Assembly: GCA_963402885.1 (NCBI GenBank)
Contig: OY727103.1
Location: 12,488,085 to 12,552,084, forward strand
Direction of reading: 5' to 3'
Source: Antedon bifida
Taxonomy: Eukaryota > Echinodermata > Crinoidea > Comatulida > Antedonidae
DNA: 64,000 bases
Under the pieces are notes generated by a model. It searched no databases, was not told the DNA's origin, and saw only the letters and a program-made list of their open reading frames with translations. How positions within the stretch are numbered: the first letter of the stretch is position 1; each line of letters starts with the position of its first letter. The position numbers and the translations under genes are program-made. Positions 22,079-33,800 of this stretch are shown in pieces.

Positions 22079-22587
22079 ATGGCCCAGAAAAAACGAGATG
22101 ATATTGGCGAAACTTGGCGATGTTAGATAAACTCCCGGTCCTCGTTAACTCCCAGTTCATTGGTTGAATTTTTCCATTTGATGTCGTCATGTATAATTAC
22201 GGAAGTTATCTTGTCAAGACGGAAAGTGGAGAGGGTCACAATCTCGTATAGCAGCACCAAGGCCTAATCCACGGCTTCCGTAACATGGCATAACATTGAG
22301 AGTAGTCACTTGTTGCTGGACCGACGACAGCGTCCACATTATCTCCTAAACTATACAAAGCGTTATATAAAAAAATATTAATTGTTTACATTGGTAATTA
22401 TTCTAAAATAAAAGTGTATGAATTTAACAACATGGCATTTTAACTTATAACGTGCAAGGCAAATGATTTGACTAATAATATCACAAAGTGATGGCTCATC
22501 CGAGCTTTGCTGGCTTGTGATTAGTCGAATGCCTTGCGCGTACGAGTGGTGAGAATTAAACTTTTGCTAAAGTTGTTTAGTTTAAAC
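22079..22587. other. Promoter-side region of the scavenger receptor
   Basis: This stretch lies upstream of the scavenger receptor start codon at 22078; an in-frame alternative start is at 22042. It should hold the promoter and 5' untranslated region, but I see no TATA box or initiator that can be assigned with confidence. A decayed family A copy lies at about 22445-22550 (TTTGACTAATAATATCACAA and TTGTGATTAGTCGAATGCC). Confidence 0.35.
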
Positions 22588-22683
22588 CTTGTTTCCACTA
22601 GACGCAACGCAAGGACGTACACGCAACGCAAGCATTTTGACCAATCAGAAACATAGGATTATTTGAACTGTCAATTGTGATTG
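22588..22683. repeat. Left half of a family A element interrupted by a LINE
   Basis: CCTTGTTTCCACTAGACGCA, then ACGCAACGCAAGCATTTTGA and CCAATCAGAAA run normally up to TCAATTGTGATTG, the centre of the palindrome. There the sequence changes into LINE DNA. The missing right half resumes at 24780. Confidence 0.8.
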
Positions 22684-24778
22684 TACTGTATAAAAGGTTC
22701 ATAAAACACCCTACTGTAAAAAACAAAAATGCGTATAAAGAATTTAAAAAAGCTTTTGCACGCACGTGCAAATTCGCCAAAAAGATGCATTATGAAAATC
22801 TTTTCAATCGAACAAATGGTAATATTAAAAAAACATGGAATGTTATAAATGATGTAATTGATCCGAATAAAGGAAAAACTAAAGTTCCATCTTCTTTTAC
22901 ACATAACAATGAAACTATACATGGTTGCGAAAATGTTGTAAATCACATTAATGATTATTTTATTAATGTAGGTTGTGAGGTTCGAGACAATATTGAGTCT
23001 ACTACGACAAAATATTCTGAATACCTCACAAACAAACAACGCAACTCAATGTTTTTTTGCTATGTTGATGAGGAGGAGGTACTAAAAGTTATTGAATCTC
23101 TCGATTCAAACAAAGCCCCCGGATTTGATGACATTTCAGCAAAAGTTGTAAAGGAAGTAAAATACAATATTTCAAAGCCGCTGACATATATTTTTAATTT
23201 ATCACTCCAAACTGGACTGATACCAGGGAAGTTGAAAATTTCCAAAGTAGTTCCTATACATAAAAAAGGGGACCGCCATTTGGCCTCAAACTATCGTCCC
23301 ATATCGCTGTTGCCCATTTTTTCGAAAGTTTTTGAAAAGATTATCCATAATCAATTATACAATTATCTTACAAAATTTAAAGTGTTAAGCAACAATCAAT
23401 ATGGATTTAGAAACAAACACTCAACTTCTCATGCTATGATCGACTTGGTCCATAGAATATTAAATGCATTTGAAAAAAAGGAATATGCACTTACTACCTT
23501 TATGGATTTGTCAAAAGCGTTTGACATTATCGATCACAGTATTCTGTTGAGCAAATTGGCGCATTATGGTATAAGAGGCATCGTTTTAATGTGGTTTAGA
23601 AACTATTTAAGTGGCCGCAAACAATATGTTTATGCCAATGGTAGATCATCATGTTTAAAAGACACCAATATAGGGGTGCCACAGGGCTCTGTTTTAGGAC
23701 CACTTTTGTTTTTGATTTACATCAATGATATAAGTCGAGCAAGTAGTAAAATAGATATAATTAGTTTTGCTGACGACACAACTTGTATAACAAGGGGAGA
23801 TGACCCTACAATGTTAAACCATACTATGAATATTGAACTAGAAAAAATAAACGTATGGCTTAAAGAAAATAAGCTGTTACTGAATGTCAGCAAAACTAAT
23901 TAAGTTGTTTTTAGAACTAACCAAAAGTACTTTGACAAAAACCAGTTTAAAATAAAAATGAATAATGTGTTATTACATAGAAAAGAAAATGTGACATTTC
24001 TAGGTGTAATTTTAAACGAAAATCTTAACTGGAAACATCACATATTATTAGGAAAAAAATGTCTAGGGCAACTGGTATACTTTTAAAAGTAAGAGAATTC
24101 TTTCCTCATAAAGTCCGTATTAGTCTTTATAACACCTTAGTATTACCTCGCCTTCAGTATGGTAACTTAATATGGGGAAATACATACAAGAGCACGTTAG
24201 AGGTAATACTAAAACTCCAAAAGAGAGCTGTAAAATGCATTACCTTCTCTAAATCCAAACAAGCCTCAGAGCCACTGTTTAAGAAATTAAAAATATTAAA
24301 CGTTTATGATATTTACAAAGTAAACGTCATAGGATTTATGGCAAACGTAAAATTCAATGAATTACCACATCACATTTTAAATATTTTTAATTACTGTGAC
24401 AGTATTAGGCCTACTCATAACCTCAGAACAGAAACTGAATTCGAAATTCCCTTCACAAGACTAACTTGCAGTCAACAGTTTATACACATATCTGGACCAA
24501 AATTGTGGAAAGAATTCACTTGTAATGGTGGTAATAAACCAGTTATTTTAAAGAAACAAAATAAATGTATAAAAAAACAGGTCAAAAAATACTTTTTATC
24601 ACTATATGCTCATTAACAACACGTTTTATTTAAGTTCTATATACTTGTTCTTATGTAAAAGGGTCCTACAAAAAAACGAAGCTACAGCTTTTTTATGCAG
24701 GATCCCTGTTGTCAGTTGTACTGTAATTATGATGTACTGTAATTGATGACTAAATAAATGTGGAATAAATGAAAATGT
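22684..24778 (+). mobile_element. 5'-truncated non-LTR retrotransposon (LINE) with broken reverse transcriptase
   Basis: The reverse-transcriptase part runs from about 22684 to 24616. Motifs in order are KISKVVPIHKKGD, SNYRPISLLPIFSKVFEKII, NQYGFRNKHSTSHA, TFMDLSKAFDIIDHSI, GVPQGSVLGPLLFLIYINDI and SFADDTTC, the catalytic F-ADD box. A TAA stop follows SKTN at 23901-23903, and the same frame continues afterwards with VVFRTN and VTFLGVILNENLNW. A frameshift occurs near 24050 in an A-run, and the C-terminal part (LQYGNLIWGN and on) continues in a new frame to 24616. No endonuclease domain is present, so the copy is 5' truncated. Type: jockey/CR1-like, clade not resolved. It is on the plus strand, 3' end near 24778, and looks dead. 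Confidence 0.85.
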
Positions 24779-24779
24779 A

Positions 24780-24826
24780 ATGGTTAAATTACTTGCGTTG
24801 CGTCTCTAGTGGGAACCACGCTTTAA
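24780..24826. repeat. Right half of the interrupted family A element
   Basis: GGTTAAATTACTTGCGTTGC then GTCTCTAGTGGGAACCACGC is the expected right arm continuing from 22683. It shows that the LINE inserted into the palindrome centre. Confidence 0.8.
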
Positions 24827-25344
24827 TATTGCGTAACAGCGGAGGTGTAAACTCTCAGGTAGAAAAGATGGTTATCGGGATGCTTAGAAAGTTCAATTTC
24901 CGACGACAATCATTGTCATCAAATTGTCGTTTCACTGCCGCACTTCCAATTGTGAAATTTATTTCCGAACATCAAGGTCTTCTGTGAGCACAAGACTAAT
25001 AATAATATCCTATACAATGGATTAATATAATTTCTATCACTTTTGGACGCGCGTACATAAATATTAATTGTATCAGGGTTTGAACGCGCGCTTAAAAGTG
25101 CTTTGCTTCCTTAGTTATCAAAGTGTTAATAACTTAGGAATCAGATTGTAAAATGAAACAAGTTCCGATAGAATATTTACAAAAGTGATCTCATGACGAC
25201 TGTACGCTGTAGGATTAGGTAAATAATAGCCGGGTTCGACGTACTTTTATCCTTGTTACTGGTACCTATGTGTACTCATTGCGTAAGGCCGGTTATCAAA
25301 GAGGTACGAATTCTGGGAAGATTTGTTTTAATTACAAATCTACT

Positions 25345-25455
25345 AGGACGCAACGAAACGCAACGCAAGCAAGTTGACCAATAACAAGCGACTGTTCGAA
25401 TAATCCATCGCTAGTAATTGGTCAAATCAATTGTTGCGTTCACGTCCTTCAACTT
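25345..25455. repeat. Family A palindromic element
   Basis: CTACTAGGACGCAACGAAAC, TTGACCAATAACAAGCGAC, AATAATCCATCGCTAGTAAT and TGGTCAAATCAATTGTTGCG are the family landmarks. Confidence 0.7.
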
Positions 25456-25572
25456 AAGCGACAGTTCGGATGATTGATTAATTAATTAAATTAATGAATT
25501 AAACAATTTGCGTTACACGTACGCTCTCGCGTTACACGAATGCCCTTGGGTTACACGTGTGCCCTTGCGTTA

Positions 25573-25731
25573 GGCTTGGCTCTCACTAGAACTCAACGCA
25601 AGGACGTAAACGCAACGCAAGCGTGTTAACCAATAACAAGCGACAGTTAATAATAATCCATCGCTTGTGATTGGTCAATTCACTTACGTTGCGTTACGTC
25701 CTTGTGTTGCGTCGCTAGTAGGAACCAAGCA
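25573..25731. repeat. Family A palindromic element, near full length
   Basis: GGCTTGGCTCTCACTAGAAC and GTCGCTAGTAGGAACCAAGC are the terminal arms. The centre has TGTTAACCAATAACAAGCGA and TTGTGATTGGTCAATTCAC. Confidence 0.8.
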
Positions 25732-25947
25732 TTACACGTACGTCCTCGCGTTACACGTACGCATTTGCGTTGCACGCATGTCCTCGCGTTACACGTCCGT
25801 CCTTGCGCTGCACGTTGTTCGTCTTCGCGTTACACGTACGTCATCACCACCAGGGGCTGTGCAATTGATATGGAGGTCTCTTTTAAATAGAGAATACATT
25901 GAGATAATCAACGGTGAAGAATTATTACATCAATATCATGTGCATAA

Positions 25948-26070
25948 CTCGTGTGAAACAACCCTCATCCATACATCACATGACTCGTGTGAAACAACGC
26001 TAATCCACAGGTCACATGACTCGTGTGAAACAACCTTAATCCACAGGTCACATGACTCGTCAACCCGTAT
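25948..26070. repeat. 36-bp tandem repeat, about four copies
   Basis: The unit TCACATGACTCGTGTGAAAC followed by AACCCTAATCCACAGG is repeated, with the last copy decayed. The CACATGACTCGTGTG core is itself an imperfect palindrome. Confidence 0.7.
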
Positions 26071-27611
26071 TTACAGGTCACATGATCCATTTACCTACAT
26101 TCGTTGCGGATACAAAATATATAGGCCTTTATACACTTTAATACAATGTCAAGTTTTGTCTACTACTGTACTAATAAAACGACAATACCATATTACTTTT
26201 TTTACTCTTTGAATTACCAATGCTAATTACTGAACGAATAAATGATATATTATTACTACCATTTATAGTATCTGTTTAATTGTATCCATTGAGTTACTTA
26301 CGGTAGGCCTACTATTACAAGGTAACCATCTATAATCTTATACATGTATCGTGGTCGTTTTGGACGAAATTCTCCCAGGCTCAGTACAACTACACGTGTC
26401 TGCCATGAATAGTGCATGTTTACGTGCAATATAATTGTTATATTTCACCTTAATGACAGGTATTATCTAGTATTCGTGTTTAATGTTGACTGTAATCTTA
26501 GTGATGCTCTGAACGATGTATTTAAATGCACATGTGGCCTTAATACCGCCACCTAACAAAATGACAACCTGGTTCAGCATGTAAATACCTGGCCTGGCAT
26601 ATACCATTCTTTTTGCTTCAGTAAAGATAGAAGTAACGGGGGCTTTATTTACCAAACCAATTAATTCTTATCATATTGAATCGACTTCGTTATCTAATAT
26701 TAAGAAGAGAATTCTGAAAACTGAATTTAGCAAAATCATTTATGGTCTACTAAAACATCATTTATAGTAGGCATACTTAAACAAAGTTAATAATTTTGTT
26801 AAAGCGTTTGCTAGGAAGATGCCAGTATAAAATCATTCAATAATAATTAAATTACATACAATATTAAATAATTACATTATCATATATCTATGAACATTAC
26901 AGATTTTTAGTATAAAATGCGACATCTGGATAGATAACTGTAAAATAAAAACGTCCAACATCAGGGAAATAAAATAGTGAATATTTCAAATTGTACAAGT
27001 TTTAAAAAACGCAAATTATAAACATTGAACAGCTATGCGAAGAGAAGTGTGTGCAAAAAAAACATCATTATTTACAATAGTCTTAAACATTAATGTTGCT
27101 AGAGATATTATTGTTTCTTCAGTCTCTACTCTATCAATTTCAAGTTTTGAATTTACCATGATTAATTTATGAATACTAATTTATAATAACTTGCAGTCAA
27201 CAGTCAATACTTAAAAAAAGAATGCTAGAGAGAGAGAGAACAGCCAAAACATATGTATGCACAATCGTTCAAATGTGAATAGAGAAATCATAAATTATTG
27301 ATATGAAAGATATAGATCAGATCATGGACAAATTAATTCGTATAATTCATTTGTCCATGAGCTGATGAAACGCAACACTATCAGAAAACTTTGGGGATTT
27401 CCCATAAAACATCGTGAATCAGTGACGTCATAGATCAACATAGCCTGCTAATACCTGTACTGTATCTCTATATATGGCAGAAGTTTCTTTAAAATTACCT
27501 TGCTTCCTTTTAATGCATCATTTTTTAACAAAATATAAATTCCACATTATTACCAAAAAGAAACAACTCAATTGAATTACCTATATTATAACAAATCTAA
27601 TATATAATCTT

Positions 27612-27722
27612 AAGCTCTGTCTACACTATCAAACTTAATGTGATGTGCCCATATATGGACATTATGATGTCATATCACTACCATATTTGGGTATATCACT
27701 ATCATATTTGGTAAGAATAAGA
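27612..27722. repeat. Family B element, truncated
   Basis: AAGCTCTGTCTACACTATCA, GTGATGTGCCCATATATGG and ATATCACTACCATATTTGG match the family. The right terminal arm is missing. It lies about 130 bases beyond the stop codon of RAD54L2, in the presumed 3' flank. Confidence 0.65.
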
Positions 27723-27848
27723 CGTCTTATTATCTAATATTTGGTGAATAATAATACTGTAGCTATACCGTAATTAATTTCATAGCTCCATTCTGCAATA
27801 ACTAAAAGATTGGCAGTATTTAATTTCGATCAAAATTGAGAATGACAG

Positions 27849-30800
27849 CTAATTTTGAAAAAAGTTTTTGTGAGTGAACGATGATAGGTCTTGCAGGTCT
27901 GAGTTGGTGTCCTTTGGTTCGTTTGTGCTTTCTGTTGTTGATAACAATCCAGCTAGGCCTACAGACGTGTCAATTTGAGATGGAGACACAAACGTGTTGT
28001 CTCCTTGGGAAAGGCACGATAAACTAGAACTAGCACTGCTGTTAGGTTGTCTATGTATATGCATTGCGTTACCTAAAATGTTTGTTGAATTTGAAAAAGA
28101 ATGATTTGGTTGTGAAAATACAGATGTTGGCATGGAAACACCGCCAGAGTATGGCTGCCACCATGAACTTTGACCTGACGTCGACGATGATGATGCAGAG
28201 GTCTGATTGCTTTCAGCCCAGTAGTTGGCAGATACTCCTGAGGTCTGTGGAACCACACCAGATGTCTGAGGTGGAACCACACCAGATGTCTGTTTGTCGA
28301 TGTTAAAACGGTTGGCAGAATTATTTGAACAATTAGCAGTGAGTGGAACGACCTGAGCACTTGGCAGTAAACAGGTCGAGGATTTTGGTGTACTCTGTGT
28401 AACTACTGGGTTACTATTACCCAATGTTGACCCAATTGGTGCTGCTGTCATTATAGGTTTCCACCGTTGACCTGTGACCTGGTTCTGACCTGTGACCTGG
28501 TTCTGGCCTGTGGCCTGATCTGACAAGTCCACCAACTGAGTGCCAGAGGCTGTTGCAGACTGCGGCACTTCAGTATTATCTCTGATTGCAAGAATTCTGC
28601 CATCATTTGTGCGCAAGTACATCCCTTTCTGTGTCTTTATAAACGTCACATTCTCTCCAGCTCTGATAACCTGTGGTTGCGATGTTGTTAATGTGGTGGT
28701 GCTTGGCAAGACAATGTCTGAAAGACATCAATTATAAAAATAATACAAACATATATCAAATTGAATATAATCTAACCTTTTTAATATTCTTTTTTAATTT
28801 TTAAAATTGTTTAGTTGAAATTAAAGCATGTATGTTACATTAATGGTATGTTACATTAATGCATGTCTGCTATGTTAAAGCATGTACAGTATGTTACATT
28901 AATGCATGTCTGCTATGTTAAAGTATGTAACATTTAAGCATGTCTGCTATGTTAAAGCATACAGAATGTTACATTTAAGCATGTATGTTACATTAATGTA
29001 TGTAACTATGTTACATTAATGTATGTTCATTAAAAGCATGTTTATTTCCAAGAATCTGCATTCTGTATGACTAATGCATTACTTGTTTACAAGCAAACTG
29101 AAACACAATTCTAAAGAGAAATACAAATAGAAACATGCACAGTCACAATGTTTTCTTAGTGTTATTGTACTTTTAGGTTTCTATAAAAGTGCAAAGATTA
29201 CAATTGAACTTAAGCCAAATGTGATAATAATTGAATCTTATTCATTCTTTGAAATCATTACTGTTCTATTCAACTCAGCTGGTCAAACTCAATTTTTCAA
29301 TTCAAAAAATATTCTTGAATATTCATTCATTATTTGAACAATATTTATCTCTAGTAGATCAGATTTTAAATTAAATTTGAGACCCAAATATAGTATTAAA
29401 AATATTATGTTCAGAGAATCGTTGAATATACTTTTGGTTTCAAAGAAAATATATCATATAGAAAGGGTGTCATTAGTTGACCCATGGGTTCGGCTGTAAT
29501 CACATCCTAACATTCTAACAATGACATTCAAAGAAATATGATAACTAGTTCAAAGGTCAAAATCAATCTATGTAATAGTAATTAAATACAAGGACTTGCG
29601 TGGGTACATTATTGTAAAACGTAATTTGACACGTTTTGTGCGGAAATAAAAACAATGAAAACTATAATGCTTAACATAGAAAAGCATAGCAAACTAGTTA
29701 GCTGACTTTCTGTCAAGTTTTTCCGATCATTTTTTGCAAAAACGGATAGTGTATACATTGACTACTAGGTTTCTTTGGGTAAACTACAGGCGGAAAAATG
29801 ATGTTAGTGATACAATTTCCAGTTGATAGTGTGCGGAGGAGATGCCGAGAGGGTTAGGTGTCGGGTTTAATGCGTGGTTCCCACTAGAGACGCAACACAA
29901 CAACGTAACGCAACGTTAGTTTTTAAAAAAAGTATGAGGGAAATGTAACCCTGTTAAATACAATTCTAAAACATTTAAATTGTAGAGGGTGGTTGTACTT
30001 AAATTGTAGAGGGTGGTTGTACTTAAATTGTAGATGGTGGTTGTACTTAAATTGTAGATGGTGGTTGTACTTACCTGTGGTGCAGACTATTCTTTGTACA
30101 GACACTCCAGCCTGCTTTAAACTCTCCATCTTATCTTGAGACGATGTCATTTGTTTATGTAGAGGTACCATTGGTATAGGAGTAGATTGCATTGGACGTA
30201 CATTGGCGACAGGCCTTGCTAATGTATGTGATGGGTATCTGAAAGAATGAATATTCAATATTATTGGGCGTAAATTGGAGTTTATAACAAACTATTCCTG
30301 ACATACTATATTCTAATAAAGCTACCATGATTTAATTCTATGAAGAACCATGATTTAAATATAGCCAATTCAATAACATTTTTTTTTTATTCAATTCACA
30401 TTTATTCAGCAATATAAATATTTACATTACAGAGATCTTACAGAGACAAGTAATCATCTGTAGTCATAAGACCCTTTAGAAAAAAACAAGTATTATTACA
30501 AAGAAAAAAACATGAAAAAAATGTTTTAAAGGTACAACAAGTTGGGAAAAAAAGAAATAAGCAAAAGTATAAAATACATAATAATATAAAACAAACTAAT
30601 ACATATGTGTGTACATTCACTTTATGTTTTAAGATAATGGAATCAAATAATTAATTTTTTAAAATGCAAGCAAAAATAAACATACTTGTTAAATACAGAG
30701 TTATTCCATGGTCCTGCCATGTTTTTAGGGAGTGGATGCGGTGCTCCTTTAGGGTAAAATGCAGCATATGACGGCCTAGAGTATGATATGTTCAACATCT

Positions 30801-33800
30801 TTTCTTCCTCATAACTTTTCTTTGCTTGTCGTTTCTCTGCTTTAGTTAGACTATTATTGCTGATATCCTCATGCAATGAATCTGTACAATGAGGAGCCTA
30901 TCAATAAAATTACAGAATACAGTATATTATTTACAGAATACAGTAAATTATTTTTCTCATCAATTTGTTTGACTCTTAAGGCCAATTTACACAGACGAGC
31001 TTTGGTGTCTATTTGGTGTCTAGTCCCTTTTCCTCCAATTAGGACAGACCACTCTCTTGTTGCACAAATGTCAAACGCTGATATTGACCAGTACACTGAA
31101 AGATGCACTGGTTTCTTGTAAGTGCACACAAGCCAGCTGATATTCTTTAATTACCTTAGATAATATATTGCTGTGTTCTTCACAGATATCTTTCAGAATG
31201 TTATCACTATACTGATGTTTCAAATGACTAAAATCTTCAAATGGTTCGTCGCTTTCGTCGTAGTCCATCAGACTCTCAACTTCTTTCTTGGTCAGACATA
31301 ATTTTGGATTTAATTCATCGACAACACGATCTATAATTGAAGAAATTAAACCAAAATTAACTAATTAAAAAGAGTATCATTTTGTTTTCACCTTTCCTGA
31401 CAAGTGGTAAGAAATATGTTTTATTCATTTAGGATTTATTAATAAAGAAATTAATTTAAAACAAACTCTGAAAAAAGCAATGCAAGCCATTATGATGTAA
31501 ATTAACAAATTAAATGATTTTCCAAGGTAGTAAGAAATATATGTTAAAACGTTAGGGTTTTAAGTTTGAAAGTTAAAGCAGACACTTAGCCAACCAATAC
31601 CAGTAACTTATATTAGCTGAGTTTGCTTTTGTCTTTGCTTATAAAACTTCATCAAGTTTATACACAGAATGTTAATTGTATCATTTATGCTTTGAAATCT
31701 AAGAACTTAGTTATGGAATGTCCAAAAAAAACTTGAGACTTGGCCAGCTAAAGGCCTGATTGTAACTTTGCTTTGCTGTAAGCTAAGACATTTCTTGCCT
31801 AGTTTTGTGGTGGCATGTCCACACACAATGAAAGCCAGGATGTGGTCTGACCCAGCATTAAGAAAGGTAAACACAATTAAACACTGGACGTTGTGTTTAT
31901 AAACAATATCCTATTGTGAATGATAACAATGCATTGTTCATTAAATGCAAATGGATGTATATATTTTAATGGCAAGGAAGTCATTTTAAAAAAAAATGCT
32001 TAGATTGTATAATCCAAATTTCCTTTAAATTTCAAACCAGTAAAGGGTAATTCCTGGTTTAAAATGTCCAAATTTCCCTGAACTTAAAACCAGTAAAGGG
32101 TAATTACAGGTTTAAAATGTCATTGTTTATTATAAAAGAAAAAACCTTTGCTTGCAGTAACATTGATATGATAACAGTGAAACAGAATGAAATAAACTCC
32201 CATTTTAAAAAGTGATGCTATAGGATTATTTTCGCAATTTTCAATGACATAGAATCTATGTAAAATTAATTTGTTCATTCTGTTGATATACAACATATTT
32301 ATTTGGGAACCATTAAAATAAAAAAATGAATTCTAACCGGAGATTCCTTGCTTAGAAATTTGTCGATCATAAATCTTCTTTTCTAATGTTTTGTCGGTAA
32401 CGAATCGATACACGTGGCATTTTTTGGTTTGTCCGTAGCGATACACCCGGCACACAGCTTGGGCGTCATGACAGGGATTCCAAGACGCATCGAAAACGAC
32501 AACTCTATTTGCACCAATCAAATTAATTCCAAGTGAACCAGCTCTGTAAATTAATAACAAAAATAAATAAGTATGCCTTAAGCTTTGTCTACACTACCAA
32601 ACTAGTTTGATAAAAAAAGTGTGATGTGCCCAAATATGGTAGTGATATGTCCAAATATAGTAGTGATATGACATCATCACATTTTTTGTCACATAAAGTT
32701 TGATAGTGTAGACAGAGCTTTAGTGAATAAGAGTGAAAGGTTAACAACACAAATTAAACAATTAAAATGAATTACCTTGTTGATAGTAGAAATAACCATT
32801 GTTGATTGTTATTGGGTTTGTTAAATTGACCAATCAATCTCTCTCGTTCAGAAGGAGGTGTACTACCATCAAGACCTGCAAAATAATTAAATGATGAATA
32901 CTTTGTATATATTGTACCTATCTCCTGTTTTAAGCTCTGTCTACACTATCAAACTAGTTTGACAAAAGTGTGATGCGCCCAAATATATTTCCATATATGG
33001 GCACATCGCATTTTTTTTGTCACATAACGTTTGATAGTGTAGACAGCTAGCTTTCACTTGTCATTATCGCTTTATTATACATTTTCACTATAAAACAGTA
33101 GAAGCACCCATTTTAAGTGTCTCCTTAATAGGGCTGTCTCCTGATTAAGGGTAGGCTGTAGTGTTAACACATATATTGCCTCTTGTTAGTTTCACAGGAA
33201 AGTGTCCCCTTGAAGGCCAATTTACACAGACGAGCGGTTACCACTCGTCTGTGTAAATTGTTCTTAATATGTCCCAAAGGAGCGGTTTTACTAAAGTTTA
33301 ATTTAGTTTAACAGCAGTTGACAATATTTAATAGTAAACTTACGAAAATAGGAATGGTTTCTTTGCCATTTGGTAGGCATGTCATCTGCTGCGTTTGGTG
33401 GTCTTGGTATAGTGTGTTGACCTAGGAACTTCTCAATTAATGATAGTGTACCAAGACTTTGACTAAACACAAGTAACTTGTCTCCCAGCTTGATTGAATC
33501 CTCTACAATCTTCATCAACAGGATCATTTTACTGCCGTAAGACAACTTTAATGGTTGGTAGTTTTTCATTATGTCTCTCGCCTTAACAAACAAAAAAGAA
33601 CAAATTTGACCATCAGAGCAGTAGAAAGCATGTGGCAGACTATGCGCTCGCCACAACCACCTCCCACACTATCCCTGGCACAGCATGTATACTATGCGCT
33701 CGCCACAGCCACCTCCCACCCCACACTATTCCTGGCACAGCACGTATACTATGCGCTCGCCACAGCCACCTCCCACCCCACACTATTCCTGGCACAGCAC

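Larger units (their letters stand above)
24830..27848. other. Intergenic region between LINE insertion and RAD54L2
   Basis: No supported exon. It contains family A copies at 25345-25455 and 25573-25731, loose CGTTACACGTACG repeats around them (25505-25560 and 25730-25845), a 36-bp tandem repeat at 25948-26070, a truncated family B element at 27612-27722, and AT-rich sequence. The open frame at 25667-26212 is made of repeat sequence. The 62-codon minus frame at 26467-26655 has no recognisable pattern. Confidence 0.5.

Noticed and set aside
22677..24616. An intact reverse-transcriptase gene
   Set aside because: The frame is interrupted by a stop at 23901 and shifted near 24050, and the endonuclease part is missing, so it is a dead LINE copy.
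25667..26212. 181-codon plus-strand open frame
   Set aside because: It is composed of the right arm of a family A element, CGTTACACGTACG repeats and a 36-bp tandem repeat. It has no domain and no codon pattern of a gene.
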